Source: SZUA-35 sp037969565 (GTDB taxonomy: Bacteria > Actinomycetota > Acidimicrobiia > Acidimicrobiales > SZUA-35). Taken from it: a DNA stretch of 64,000 bases. The stretch lies in the NCBI GenBank assembly GCA_037969565.1, contig JBBKXQ010000008.1:14868-78867 (forward strand), written 5' to 3'. The notes below the pieces were generated by a model. That model did no database searches and had not been told where the DNA came from. It was given only the letters and a program-made list of their open reading frames with translations. This document shows, in pieces, positions 7,588 through 15,701 of the stretch. Position 1 is the first letter of the stretch. Each line of letters begins with the position of its first letter. The translations under genes were made by a program, and so were the position numbers.

Positions 7588-8603
7588 GCGTGCGAGTCGG
7601 GATCAACGGGTTCGGTCGAATCGGACGCCTCGTGGTTCGGGCCTTGCGGGAGCAGCCCGGCCTGCAGCTGGTGCATGTGAACGAGCTGTCGGGCGACGCT
7701 CCCACCGCTGCGCATCTGTTGGAGTTCGACACCGTGCACGGCCGATACACCGGGACCGTCGCCACCGACGGAACGAACCTCACCGTCGACGGCCACACCG
7801 TCTCGTACTCGTCGCACGACACGCCGGGTGCGGTTGCGTGGCACGAGCGAGGCGCCGAGATCGTGCTCGAATGCAGCGGCGCGTTCCGCACCGCCGAAAC
7901 ACTCCAGCCCTATTTCGGCCAAGGGGTCCGCAAAGTGATCGTGGCCGCACCGGTGAAGAGCGATGGCGTCTTGAACATCGTCATGGGCTGCAACGATCAC
8001 CTCTATGACCCGGCCACCAATCATGTCGTGACCGCAGCGTCATGCACCACCAACTGCCTGGCCCCGGTGGTCAAGGTGCTGCACGAACAAATCGGCATCG
8101 AGCGAGGCGTGATCACGACAATCCATGACGTCACCAACACCCAGGTCATCGTCGACGCGCCCCACAAGGATTTGCGCAGGGCCCGTTCGGCGCTGAACTC
8201 GCTGATCCCGACCTCAACCGGTTCGGCGACGGCGATCACGATGATCTATCCCGAGCTGACCGGGAAGCTCAACGGGTTGGCGGTTCGCGTCCCACTGCTC
8301 AACGCGTCACTCACCGACGCGGTCTTCACGATGTCTCGCGACGTGACCGTCGAGGAGATCAACGGTCTCCTCCGAGACGCCGCGACCGGCGAGCTCGACG
8401 GCATCCTCGGCTTCGAGGACCGACCCCTCGTCTCCGCCGACTACACCAACGACACTCGTTCGGGGATCGTCGATGGCCCTTCGACGATGGTGGTCGACGG
8501 CCGCATGGTCAAGGTGCTGATCTGGTATGACAACGAGTACGGCTACGCCTTCCGTCTGGCCGACCTTGCCGCCAAGGTGGCGGCGATACTCCCGCCGTCA
8601 TGA
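7584..8603 (+). CDS. Glyceraldehyde-3-phosphate dehydrogenase (ars-operon type)
   Basis: The protein has 339 residues and is a complete GAPDH: NAD-binding GINGFGRIGR at residues 6-15, active-site ASCTTNC with catalytic Cys154, and the C-terminal WYDNEYGYA motif. It lies between the ArsR-ArsC fusion and ArsJ, overlapping the former's mini-ORF by 4 bp and arsJ by 4 bp. In known ars operons with this pair, GAPDH uses arsenate in place of phosphate to form 1-arseno-3-phosphoglycerate, which ArsJ exports. By context this is therefore a detoxification GAPDH rather than the housekeeping enzyme. That role is inferred from the gene pair, not from a residue. Confidence 0.92.
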   Translation: MSVRVGINGFGRIGRLVVRALREQPGLQLVHVNELSGDAPTAAHLLEFDTVHGRYTGTVATDGTNLTVDGHTVSYSSHDTPGAVAWHERGAEIVLECSGAFRTAETLQPYFGQGVRKVIVAAPVKSDGVLNIVMGCNDHLYDPATNHVVTAASCTTNCLAPVVKVLHEQIGIERGVITTIHDVTNTQVIVDAPHKDLRRARSALNSLIPTSTGSATAITMIYPELTGKLNGLAVRVPLLNASLTDAVFTMSRDVTVEEINGLLRDAATGELDGILGFEDRPLVSADYTNDTRSGIVDGPSTMVVDGRMVKVLIWYDNEYGYAFRLADLAAKVAAILPPS

Positions 8604-9844
8604 AGGTCCGCAACTACGCCCTCGTCACCGCCGGCTACTGGGCATTCACGATCACCGACGGGGCACTTCGGATGCTGGTGCTCCTCTACTTCCACGACCT
8701 CGGCTACTCGCCGGTGTCGATCGCGTTCTTGTTCTTGCTGTACGAGTTCATGGGGATCGTCACCAACCTGCTCGGCGGCTGGGTCGGCGCCCGATCCGGT
8801 CTGAACCGGACCCTGCTTGCCGGGCTCGGCCTGCAAATCGTTGCCCTCGTCGCCCTCACGTTCCACGAACCCAGCTGGCGGGAGTGGGTGTCGGTCGGTT
8901 TCGTGATGGGCGCACAGGCGTTGTCGGGAGTGGCGAAGGATCTCACCAAGATGAGTTCGAAGAGCGCGGTCAAGTTCGTCGCCGGCGACAGCGAGGGCGC
9001 CCTGTTCCGAATGGTCGCTGGCCTCACCGGTTCCAAGAACGCACTCAAGGGTGTCGGGTTCTTCATCGGCGCCGCGCTGCTTTCGTGGGTGGGGTACGAC
9101 GCCGCGCTGTGGGCCATGGCCGGACTGATCACCGTCGCCCTCGTTGCGGTCGCGACCCTCCTCGATGAAGACATCGGCAGGTCGAAGAAGAAGCCACCGC
9201 TGCGCTCGGTCCTGTCGAAATCGTCGGCGATCAACCGGCTCGCGGCAGCCCGCTTCTTCCTGTTCGGCTCTCGCGACATCTGGTTCGTGGTGGCACTGCC
9301 GGTGTTCCTCGACGACGTGCTCGACTGGTCGTTCGAAGGCATCGGCGCGTTCCTCGCGGCGTGGGTGATCGGCTACGGCATGATCCAATCCGTCGCACCC
9401 CGGATACTGCGACGATCATCGTCTGGGGTCCAAGCCGAGATCGGCGCAGCCCGAACCTGGGCGCTCGTCCTCACCGGGGTATCGGCTGCGATCGCCATCG
9501 CGGTCGCCCTCGACATGGCCACGACGTTCGCAGTCGTCGGCGGGTTGATCGTGTTCGGGGTGGTGTTCGCGCTCAACTCCTCACTGCATTCGTATCTGAT
9601 CCTGGCCTACGCCGATGGCGACGACGTCTCGCTCGACGTCGGGTTCTACTACTCGGCCAACGCCGCCGGCCGCCTGGTAGGCACACTGCTGTCGGGCACG
9701 CTGTATTTGTGGGGTGGGATCGAGGCAGCACTCTGGGGCTCGACTGCGTTCGTGGCGATCACCTGGCTGCTCACCTTGCGGCTTCCCCCACTCCAGGTTG
9801 CCTCCGCGGTCGAGAAGGCGCAGGTCGCTCAGCCTCGCCGCTGA
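8600..9844 (+). CDS. arsJ: ArsJ, organoarsenical efflux MFS transporter
   Basis: The protein has 414 residues and begins MKVRNYALVTAGYWAFTITD. That N-terminus (NYALVTA.YW.FT.TDGALRMLVLLYF) is characteristic of ArsJ. About 12 hydrophobic segments are visible. ArsJ exports 1-arseno-3-phosphoglycerate made by the partner GAPDH; outside the cell the product hydrolyses to arsenate. The gene overlaps the end of the GAPDH gene by 4 bp (ATGA), so the two are probably co-translated. It is the last gene of the arsenic operon. Confidence 0.9.
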   Translation: MKVRNYALVTAGYWAFTITDGALRMLVLLYFHDLGYSPVSIAFLFLLYEFMGIVTNLLGGWVGARSGLNRTLLAGLGLQIVALVALTFHEPSWREWVSVGFVMGAQALSGVAKDLTKMSSKSAVKFVAGDSEGALFRMVAGLTGSKNALKGVGFFIGAALLSWVGYDAALWAMAGLITVALVAVATLLDEDIGRSKKKPPLRSVLSKSSAINRLAAARFFLFGSRDIWFVVALPVFLDDVLDWSFEGIGAFLAAWVIGYGMIQSVAPRILRRSSSGVQAEIGAARTWALVLTGVSAAIAIAVALDMATTFAVVGGLIVFGVVFALNSSLHSYLILAYADGDDVSLDVGFYYSANAAGRLVGTLLSGTLYLWGGIEAALWGSTAFVAITWLLTLRLPPLQVASAVEKAQVAQPRR

Positions 9845-9935
9845 TCGACGACTCAACCGGCGAGACCGCGTACCTCTCTCGTTCAGCTCATCGTGCTGTT
9901 CGACCGAGGTAGAAAGACCGGGGTAGAAGTAGGGA

Positions 9936-10472
9936 ATGAACGTCGACGAGGAACCGAGCGCAGTTCAGCCGGACTGGCCTGCTGCGCTTCACCGAGTGCT
10001 GCGGAGCGCAGGGGTCGGGCACGTCAGCTACGTGCCCGACGCCGGACACACGGCCCTGATCAATCTGTGCATCGCCGACGAACGAATCACCACGAATGTG
10101 CTGACGACCGAAGAGGAGGGGATCGCCATCGCCGCAGGCGCTTGGTTGGGTGGCACCCGGTCGGCGATTCTCATGCAGTCGTCCGGGGTAGGGAACTGCA
10201 TCAACATGCTCTCGCTGCCGGTGATCGCACGGATACCCCTGTTGATGCTGGTGACGATGCGTGGCGAGTGGGCCGAGCTCAATCCGTGGCAGAACCCCAT
10301 GGGACAGGCCACAGAAGCCTGCTTGCGAGCGGTTGGCCTCACCGTGATGCGAGCCGAAACCGCCGTCGATGTGATCGACACCGTCGAACAGGCCACCAGA
10401 ATGACCTACGACGCCGATCAGCAGATCGCTGTGCTGATCGGCCAGCGCCTCCTGGGGGAGAAGAAGTGGTGA
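9936..10472 (+). CDS. ThDP-dependent decarboxylase, alpha (N-terminal) subunit; sulfopyruvate/phosphonopyruvate decarboxylase type
   Basis: The protein has 178 residues and corresponds to the PYR domain of a split thiamine-diphosphate enzyme. The catalytic Glu is in TTEEEGIAIAAGAWLGG, and the segment MQSSGVGNCINML is typical of sulfopyruvate decarboxylase alpha (ComD) and of the N-terminal half of phosphonopyruvate decarboxylase. It forms an active site with the beta subunit encoded by the next gene. The stop overlaps the beta start (GTGA at 10469). Sulfopyruvate (coenzyme M or sulfonate metabolism) and phosphonopyruvate both remain possible substrates. A sulfatase gene follows on the other strand, and no phosphonate genes are near. 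Confidence 0.8.
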   Translation: MNVDEEPSAVQPDWPAALHRVLRSAGVGHVSYVPDAGHTALINLCIADERITTNVLTTEEEGIAIAAGAWLGGTRSAILMQSSGVGNCINMLSLPVIARIPLLMLVTMRGEWAELNPWQNPMGQATEACLRAVGLTVMRAETAVDVIDTVEQATRMTYDADQQIAVLIGQRLLGEKKW

Positions 10473-11062
10473 CTGCGATGACCGGGTCCCTCGACCGACG
10501 CGATGCCGTCTCCCGCCTGCTCTCTGCGCGTGGCGACTCTCTTGTCGTCTCCGGCCTCGGCTCACCAACGTACGATGTCCACGCCCACGGCGACCACGAG
10601 GCCAACTACTACCTGTGGGGTGCGATGGGCGGTGCGGCGCTCGTTGGATTGGGCCTCGCCCAAGCCCAACCGGGCCGCAGGGTGCTGGTGATCACTGGCG
10701 ACGGCGAGCAACTCATGGCGCTCGGGGGCCTCGCCACCATCGCCACCATCAGCCCGGCCAACCTCGACATCGTCGTGCTCGACAATGAGCACTACGGCGA
10801 GACGGGCATGCAATCCAGCCATACCGGACTCGGAATCGACCTCGCTGCGATCGCAACCGCCGCCGGTTTCGCCGACACCTGCGTTGTGACGACCGACGAC
10901 GAACTCACACGACTGATAGCTGACTACGCCTCACCATCCACGGGTCCCCGGCTGGCGGTCGTCAAGATCGAGCCCACCAACCTGCCCCGCAGCATGCCGC
11001 CACGCGACGCAGTGTTCGTCAAGAATCGATTCCGTGCTCATCTCGGCCTGACACCGAACTGA
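10469..11062 (+). CDS. ThDP-dependent decarboxylase, beta (PP-domain) subunit
   Basis: The protein has 197 residues from the GTG at 10469, which overlaps the alpha stop. It carries the ThDP/Mg2+ motif: GDGEQLMALGGLATIA, followed by an Asn in VVLDNEHYGETG. This matches ComE of sulfopyruvate decarboxylase and the C-terminal half of phosphonopyruvate decarboxylase. It forms a heteromer with the upstream subunit and should release CO2 from a 3-substituted pyruvate to give the aldehyde. The tail from about residue 170 (RSMPPRDAVFVKNRF) is typical of the family. No aldehyde-using enzyme is visible nearby. Confidence 0.82.
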   Translation: MTAMTGSLDRRDAVSRLLSARGDSLVVSGLGSPTYDVHAHGDHEANYYLWGAMGGAALVGLGLAQAQPGRRVLVITGDGEQLMALGGLATIATISPANLDIVVLDNEHYGETGMQSSHTGLGIDLAAIATAAGFADTCVVTTDDELTRLIADYASPSTGPRLAVVKIEPTNLPRSMPPRDAVFVKNRFRAHLGLTPN

Positions 11063-11133
11063 TCGCCAGCAGCGAGCCACTCATCGTCGGGGCCGGGCGC
11101 TGTCGGCACGAAATCTCACACTCGGGAGTCGGT

Positions 11134-12558
11134 TCAGCCGCGGTCGCTGAGGTCGTACTCGGCGATGACATACGGATGGTCGGGGTCGTACTCGGTGAGT
11201 GGTTGGGGGTTGTCGACACGGCCGATCGGACGGACCTCGCTTCCGTTCCGACCGAGGCGGGCGTCGCCGAGTGTCGAACGGGCTGCCTCGGCGAGCGCTT
11301 CGAGGCGGGCCACGACGTCGGGATGGTCGTCGATCACGTCTGTGGTCTCGCCGACATCGGCTACGAGGTCGTACAACTCGATCTGTTCGATGCCTCGCTT
11401 CGAGAAGTGAAGCTTCCAGCGACCGGAACGGACCGCCTCGAGATCGTTCATCCAGTAGTAGTAGAACGCCTCGTGCGGCGAAGGTGTTGCGCCGAACCAC
11501 AGGGACTGCACGTCGCGCCCGTCGATGACCCGGTCGGTGGCAAGTTGTCCGCCGCAGAGAGCAGCCAGCGTCGGGAAGAGATCCATGGCGGTGACGATCT
11601 CGTCGCAGACCAGCCCAGCTTGTACCCGGGCCGGCCATCGCACGATCCCGGGGACCCGCTGGCCACCTTCCCAGGTGGTGCCTTTGGTCCCTCGCAGCGG
11701 ATCGTTGCTGCCGCCGAGGGGTTCGGGTGAACCCCATGGCGGCGGGTTGTCGCCCAGCGACCCGTTGTCGCTGGTGAAGATGACGATGGTGTCGTCGGCG
11801 AAACCCTGAGCATCGAGTTCGGCCAGGATGACCGACGTGGCCCAGTCGATCGATTCGACCGCGGCGCCATAGGCACCGTTCGTCGACTGCTCAGTGAATC
11901 GCGGCTGCACGTAGATCGGCACGTGAACGTACATGTGGGCGAGGTACAGAAAGAACGGCCGCCCTGCGGTGCCGCGCATGAACTCGAGCGCCTTCGCCAC
12001 GTACCGATCGGTGAGTGACGCCTGGTCGGGCTGCTGTTCGACCACCTCACCATCGACGATCAAGGGCAGCGGCGGCAGCTCGGGCATGAACTGGGGGCGG
12101 TCGGCCTGACGGCCCATGTCGTTGCTGTAGGGCAGACCGAAGTAATGATCGAACCCGTGGTTCGTCGGCTGGAAGTAGGGCTGATCCCCGCAGTGCCACT
12201 TGCCGATGGCCTGCGTCGCATAGCCGGCATCGGACAACACGCGGGCGAGGCTGATCTCGGTCGGCGGCAGACCAAAGCCCATGCCCGGGAACAGCACCGG
12301 CAGCCCGTCGAAGGAACCGAACCCGATACGTGGCGGGTAGCAACCGGTCAACAACGCAGCACGTGCAGGGGAACACACCGGTGATGCCGTGTAGAAGGAG
12401 TCGAAGCGCACTCCCTCGGCGGCGAGCTGATCGAGCGCCGGCGTCTTGTTTCGAGTCGACCCGTAACACCCGAGGTCGCCGTAGCCGAGATCGTCGCAGT
12501 TGATGAGCACGACATTCGGCTGACGGCCGGGGAGGTCGCCAGGTTGCTCGGTGCTCAT
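11134..12558 (-). CDS. Sulfatase (formylglycine-dependent arylsulfatase family)
   Basis: The protein has 474 residues. The metal-binding start PNVVLINCDDLGYGDLGCYG is at residues ~14-33 (Asp22, Asp23). The sulfatase signature C-S-P-A-R is at residues 62-66, where Cys62 would become formylglycine. Further ligands lie in IVIFTSDNGS. It hydrolyses sulfate esters. There is no signal peptide, so it is probably cytoplasmic unless the start is wrong. No formylglycine-generating enzyme is encoded nearby. It is convergent with the decarboxylase pair, which suggests but does not prove a shared sulfur-related role. Confidence 0.92.
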   Translation of the reverse strand: MSTEQPGDLPGRQPNVVLINCDDLGYGDLGCYGSTRNKTPALDQLAAEGVRFDSFYTASPVCSPARAALLTGCYPPRIGFGSFDGLPVLFPGMGFGLPPTEISLARVLSDAGYATQAIGKWHCGDQPYFQPTNHGFDHYFGLPYSNDMGRQADRPQFMPELPPLPLIVDGEVVEQQPDQASLTDRYVAKALEFMRGTAGRPFFLYLAHMYVHVPIYVQPRFTEQSTNGAYGAAVESIDWATSVILAELDAQGFADDTIVIFTSDNGSLGDNPPPWGSPEPLGGSNDPLRGTKGTTWEGGQRVPGIVRWPARVQAGLVCDEIVTAMDLFPTLAALCGGQLATDRVIDGRDVQSLWFGATPSPHEAFYYYWMNDLEAVRSGRWKLHFSKRGIEQIELYDLVADVGETTDVIDDHPDVVARLEALAEAARSTLGDARLGRNGSEVRPIGRVDNPQPLTEYDPDHPYVIAEYDLSDRG

Positions 12559-12628
12559 GGTCGTGATCCTGGTCGATTTCGGTGATGTATTCGAAACGAG
12601 TGTCGAGGCCCCAGTGGCTGCTCGCTGA

Positions 12629-13669
12629 TCAGCCCTCGAGGGGCGGGGCGTCGGGGCCGAGTGTGATCGTCGGAAGGATCGTCGCCTCGAACTCGTCGAG
12701 CCAGGCCGGGGTGTCGATGTCGGCGGCGGCCCAGATCCCGATCGGTTCGGACCCCTCGACCCTGACGAACCACAACCGGAAGGTCAGGGACGAATTGATG
12801 ATCCGGTTCTGCTGTTGGACGACCAGCGGGTCGAATGGCGCGGTGCTCGCGGTCAGCACACAGCGGGGGCAGTCGTCGAACAAGCTGCCCTCGACATCCG
12901 GGTTGACACGAAGGTCCCAAACCTCGACGGTGCGCCCGGAGATGGTGGTGTCTGGCCGTCGCTCGGCGATGGTCTCGGTCTCGGCGAACATCGCCTCCAG
13001 ATCATTCGGATCCATGCTTCCTGGTTCTCGATTGAACTTGTCGACCGATGCAGACTTCGTGTACCAACCGCCGATGCGAGCAGCGACAAAGACTCTCACG
13101 GCTTCATCGGGCTTTGTGAGGAACAGTTGGAACTCACCAGGTCGGGCGTAGACCACTTCCATTGTGTCCGGAGCCTCGAAATTCATGGACACGCCGAGGT
13201 AGTCGGTGGCTACGGCTCCGGCGGGGAGCGGCAGACCGGGGAGGAGGATCGTCGGCGCTGCCTCCGCTTCGGCGACCGTCGTTGCGGTCTCGGCCACGGT
13301 CGTCGACGGGTCCTCGGTGGCGGCCTCGCTGCTCGACGGCTGCTCGGTGCTGGACGGCTGCTCGGTGGTGGACGACTGCTCGTCGGGTTGGTCGGTTACC
13401 AAGACGGCTTTGTCGTCACCCCTGTTCAGCAACGCTCCCGCTCCGACGGCGAGGACGGCCACAGCGGCAGCGATCGCCAGCCACCTCCGCCCTCGGTTGT
13501 GTGTTGCCGCGTCTGTGTCTTCTGCGGTCAGCATGATGATTTCCCTCGTTCCGGTGGTGTCCGGCTCGGCCATCCGTTCTCGAATGGTCTGCCAGGCGGT
13601 GGACGATGGAGTTGCCTGATCCGCGATCTGGTTCAGATCACGTTCGATCCGATCGTTGAACTTGCTCAT
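12629..13669 (-). CDS. Membrane-anchored protein co-transcribed with an ECF sigma factor (possible anti-sigma factor)
   Basis: The protein has 346 residues from the ATG at 13669, which overlaps the sigma factor stop by 4 bp (ATGA). The N-terminal ~57 residues are cytoplasmic (MSKFNDRIERDLNQIADQA). One membrane helix lies at about 59-79 (LAIAAAVAVLAVGAGALL). A long Ser/Thr/Glu-rich linker with SSTEQPSS-type repeats follows, then a ~200-residue extracytoplasmic domain with two Cys (DDCPRCVL). The position directly after an ECF sigma gene suggests an anti-sigma or membrane sensor role. No zinc-binding anti-sigma motif is visible, so this is inference. Confidence 0.65.
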   Translation of the reverse strand: MSKFNDRIERDLNQIADQATPSSTAWQTIRERMAEPDTTGTREIIMLTAEDTDAATHNRGRRWLAIAAAVAVLAVGAGALLNRGDDKAVLVTDQPDEQSSTTEQPSSTEQPSSSEAATEDPSTTVAETATTVAEAEAAPTILLPGLPLPAGAVATDYLGVSMNFEAPDTMEVVYARPGEFQLFLTKPDEAVRVFVAARIGGWYTKSASVDKFNREPGSMDPNDLEAMFAETETIAERRPDTTISGRTVEVWDLRVNPDVEGSLFDDCPRCVLTASTAPFDPLVVQQQNRIINSSLTFRLWFVRVEGSEPIGIWAAADIDTPAWLDEFEATILPTITLGPDAPPLEG

Positions 13670-14151
13670 GAGCCCAGCTCCCTGCGAAGTGCGGCGAGCC
13701 CTCGACGCAAGTGGGAACGAACCGTTGCCCCTGGCATGTCGAGGATCCTTGCGATGTCGGACGACCGGTAGCCGCCGTAGTACCGAAGTACGACAACGAT
13801 GCGCTGGTCTTCCGGGAGTTTCCCCAGTACATCCCAGAGCTCGCCTGCGCTGTTCGTCAGCGCCATGGGTCGCTCGGGAGGATTCTGATTCATCACCCGT
13901 CGGCGCCGAAGGGCCGATCGGCATCGGCTCACGACTGCGCTGCGAAGGTAGGCGCCGGGCTTGTCGATCTCGCCCATTCGCCGAGAAACCTCGACGAAAC
14001 TGTCTTGGACGAGATCCTCGGCCTCCGCGTTGCTACCCACCAGCGTGTACGCAAGACGCACCATGCCGGCGTACTCGACCTTGAAGAGGTCGCCAAGGAC
14101 CTCGTCGGGATCAAGTGCCGTTTCGGCAGTGGTCAATGTCTGCTCCATCAC
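13666..14151 (-). CDS. RNA polymerase sigma factor, ECF (SigE-like, sigma-70 family)
   Basis: The protein has 161 residues. Region 2 contains LAYTLVGSNAEAEDLVQDSFVEVSRR, the -10 recognition helix region. Region 4 contains LPEDQRIVVVLRYYGGYRSSDIARILDMPGATVRSHLRRGLAAL, a helix-turn-helix for -35 recognition. No accessory domain is present. It is the first gene of a two-gene operon with a membrane-anchored protein. Such pairs usually respond to envelope or oxidative stress. I could not identify an autoregulated promoter with confidence. Confidence 0.92.
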   Translation of the reverse strand: MMEQTLTTAETALDPDEVLGDLFKVEYAGMVRLAYTLVGSNAEAEDLVQDSFVEVSRRMGEIDKPGAYLRSAVVSRCRSALRRRRVMNQNPPERPMALTNSAGELWDVLGKLPEDQRIVVVLRYYGGYRSSDIARILDMPGATVRSHLRRGLAALRRELGS

Positions 14152-14248
14152 TGCCTACGGCGATCGGTGGGACAGAAGTGTTGCAAGAAATATGGGCGCT
14201 GACCGGTGAAGTTCTCTGGGCGAGCTCCGGGTGACTAGCGTCGGCCGG

Positions 14249-15508
14249 ATGCGATTCGGCGTCTTCTACGAACACCAGCTTCCGAAACCTTGGGCCGACG
14301 GCGACGAGGAGCGGCTTCTGGCCGACGCTCTGGATCAGGTCGTGCTCGCCGATCGGCTCGGCATCGATCACGTGTGGGCCGTGGAGCATCACTTCCTGGA
14401 GGAGTACTCACACTGCTCGGCGCCCGAGGTCTTCCTGGCCGCCTGCGCCGCTCGTACCGAGCACATCCGAATCGGGCACGGCGTCAAGCACACTCCGGCC
14501 AACTACAACCATCCGGCCCGGGTCGCGGAGGAGATTGCCACCCTCGATCTGATTTCTCGAGGGCGGGTCGAGTTCGGTATCGGCGAGGGCGCGACTCGAA
14601 TGGAACTCGGCGGTTTCGGAATCCCTGCGAAGCAGAAGCGATCGATGAGTATCGAGGCGGCGGAGCAGATCGCGAACATGATGACCCTGACTCCCTATCC
14701 CGGCTACGAGGGCGACTCCTTCTCCTTTCCGTGCCGCAACGTGATTCCCAAGCCGAGTCAGAAGCCGCACCCGCCGATGTGGATCGCCTGCACCAACAGG
14801 TCGACCATCGAACTGGCGGCCGAGTTGGGCATCGGCGCCCTGGCGTTCTCCTTCGTCGACCCCGACGAGGCTGCCCACTGGGTGAAGACCTACTACGACA
14901 CGATCAAGAGCGAACGTTGTGTTCCCATCGGGCACAACGTCAATGCCAATATCGCGCTGGTCACCGGGTTCTCCCTGCACGAGGAAAGGGACGAGGCGAT
15001 CCGTCGGGGCCGGGAGGGTTTCGAGTTCTTCCGCTACTCCATCAGCGCGATGGTGACCGAAGACAGCATCCCGGGCCGCACCGACCTGTGGGCCGACTTC
15101 CAGGCGATGAGGGGACCCGGCGCCACCGAGGCCTACATCGAGAAGGCCCGCCGCTACGGCGATGCGTACTCGTCGGCGATTGGCACGCCGGCGGATGCGG
15201 CTCGCCACATCCGAGAGCTCGAGGCCATTGGTGTCGATCAGCTCATCTTCATCCAGCAGGCCGGCCGGAACCGCCATGAGGACATCTGTCGGTCGCTCGA
15301 GTTGTTCGCATCCGAGGTCATGCCAGAGTTCCACGCCGACGAGCAAGAGCGTCTGGCGAAGAAAGAGGCCGACCTCGCCCCGTACATCGACGCTGCACTA
15401 TCGCGAAAGAAGTGGATGCAGCCCCTGGCCGACGAGGAGATCCCGGTGATCCCAGCCGCCGTGAAGCGGGCCCAGGTTCCCGATTCCGGCACCGACGGCG
15501 GACTCTGA
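14249..15508 (+). CDS. LLM-class flavin-dependent oxidoreductase (luciferase-like monooxygenase)
   Basis: The protein has 419 residues from the ATG at 14249 (MRFGVFYEHQLPKPW), the usual N-terminus of this family. A GTG at 14231 is an alternative, and neither has a strong ribosome binding site. It has the bacterial luciferase TIM-barrel pattern: ADRLGIDHVWAVEHHFLEEYS, GHGVKHTPANYNHPARVAEEIATLDLISRGRVEFGIGEG-type segments, and PPMWIACTN. Such enzymes use FMNH2 or F420H2 with O2 on hydrophobic substrates. The tail of about 70 charged residues is longer than in many relatives. The substrate is unknown and the gene stands alone. Confidence 0.88.
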   Translation: MRFGVFYEHQLPKPWADGDEERLLADALDQVVLADRLGIDHVWAVEHHFLEEYSHCSAPEVFLAACAARTEHIRIGHGVKHTPANYNHPARVAEEIATLDLISRGRVEFGIGEGATRMELGGFGIPAKQKRSMSIEAAEQIANMMTLTPYPGYEGDSFSFPCRNVIPKPSQKPHPPMWIACTNRSTIELAAELGIGALAFSFVDPDEAAHWVKTYYDTIKSERCVPIGHNVNANIALVTGFSLHEERDEAIRRGREGFEFFRYSISAMVTEDSIPGRTDLWADFQAMRGPGATEAYIEKARRYGDAYSSAIGTPADAARHIRELEAIGVDQLIFIQQAGRNRHEDICRSLELFASEVMPEFHADEQERLAKKEADLAPYIDAALSRKKWMQPLADEEIPVIPAAVKRAQVPDSGTDGGL

Positions 15509-15701
15509 CGGGCAGATCCTCCGGGCCCCGCAGACGCCACTCGTAGGTTGGCTTCTGCTTCGTCGCGGTGGCCGCACTGGCGCACCCGTCGTGTGTCGAC
15601 CGAACGTCATAATGAGAGCGGCCACGCTGCCGACGCGCGAGAGTGGACCAGCCGAGGATGAGAGGGGGAGGTCAAGCGCACGACTTGCGTGAGGATCACG
15701 A

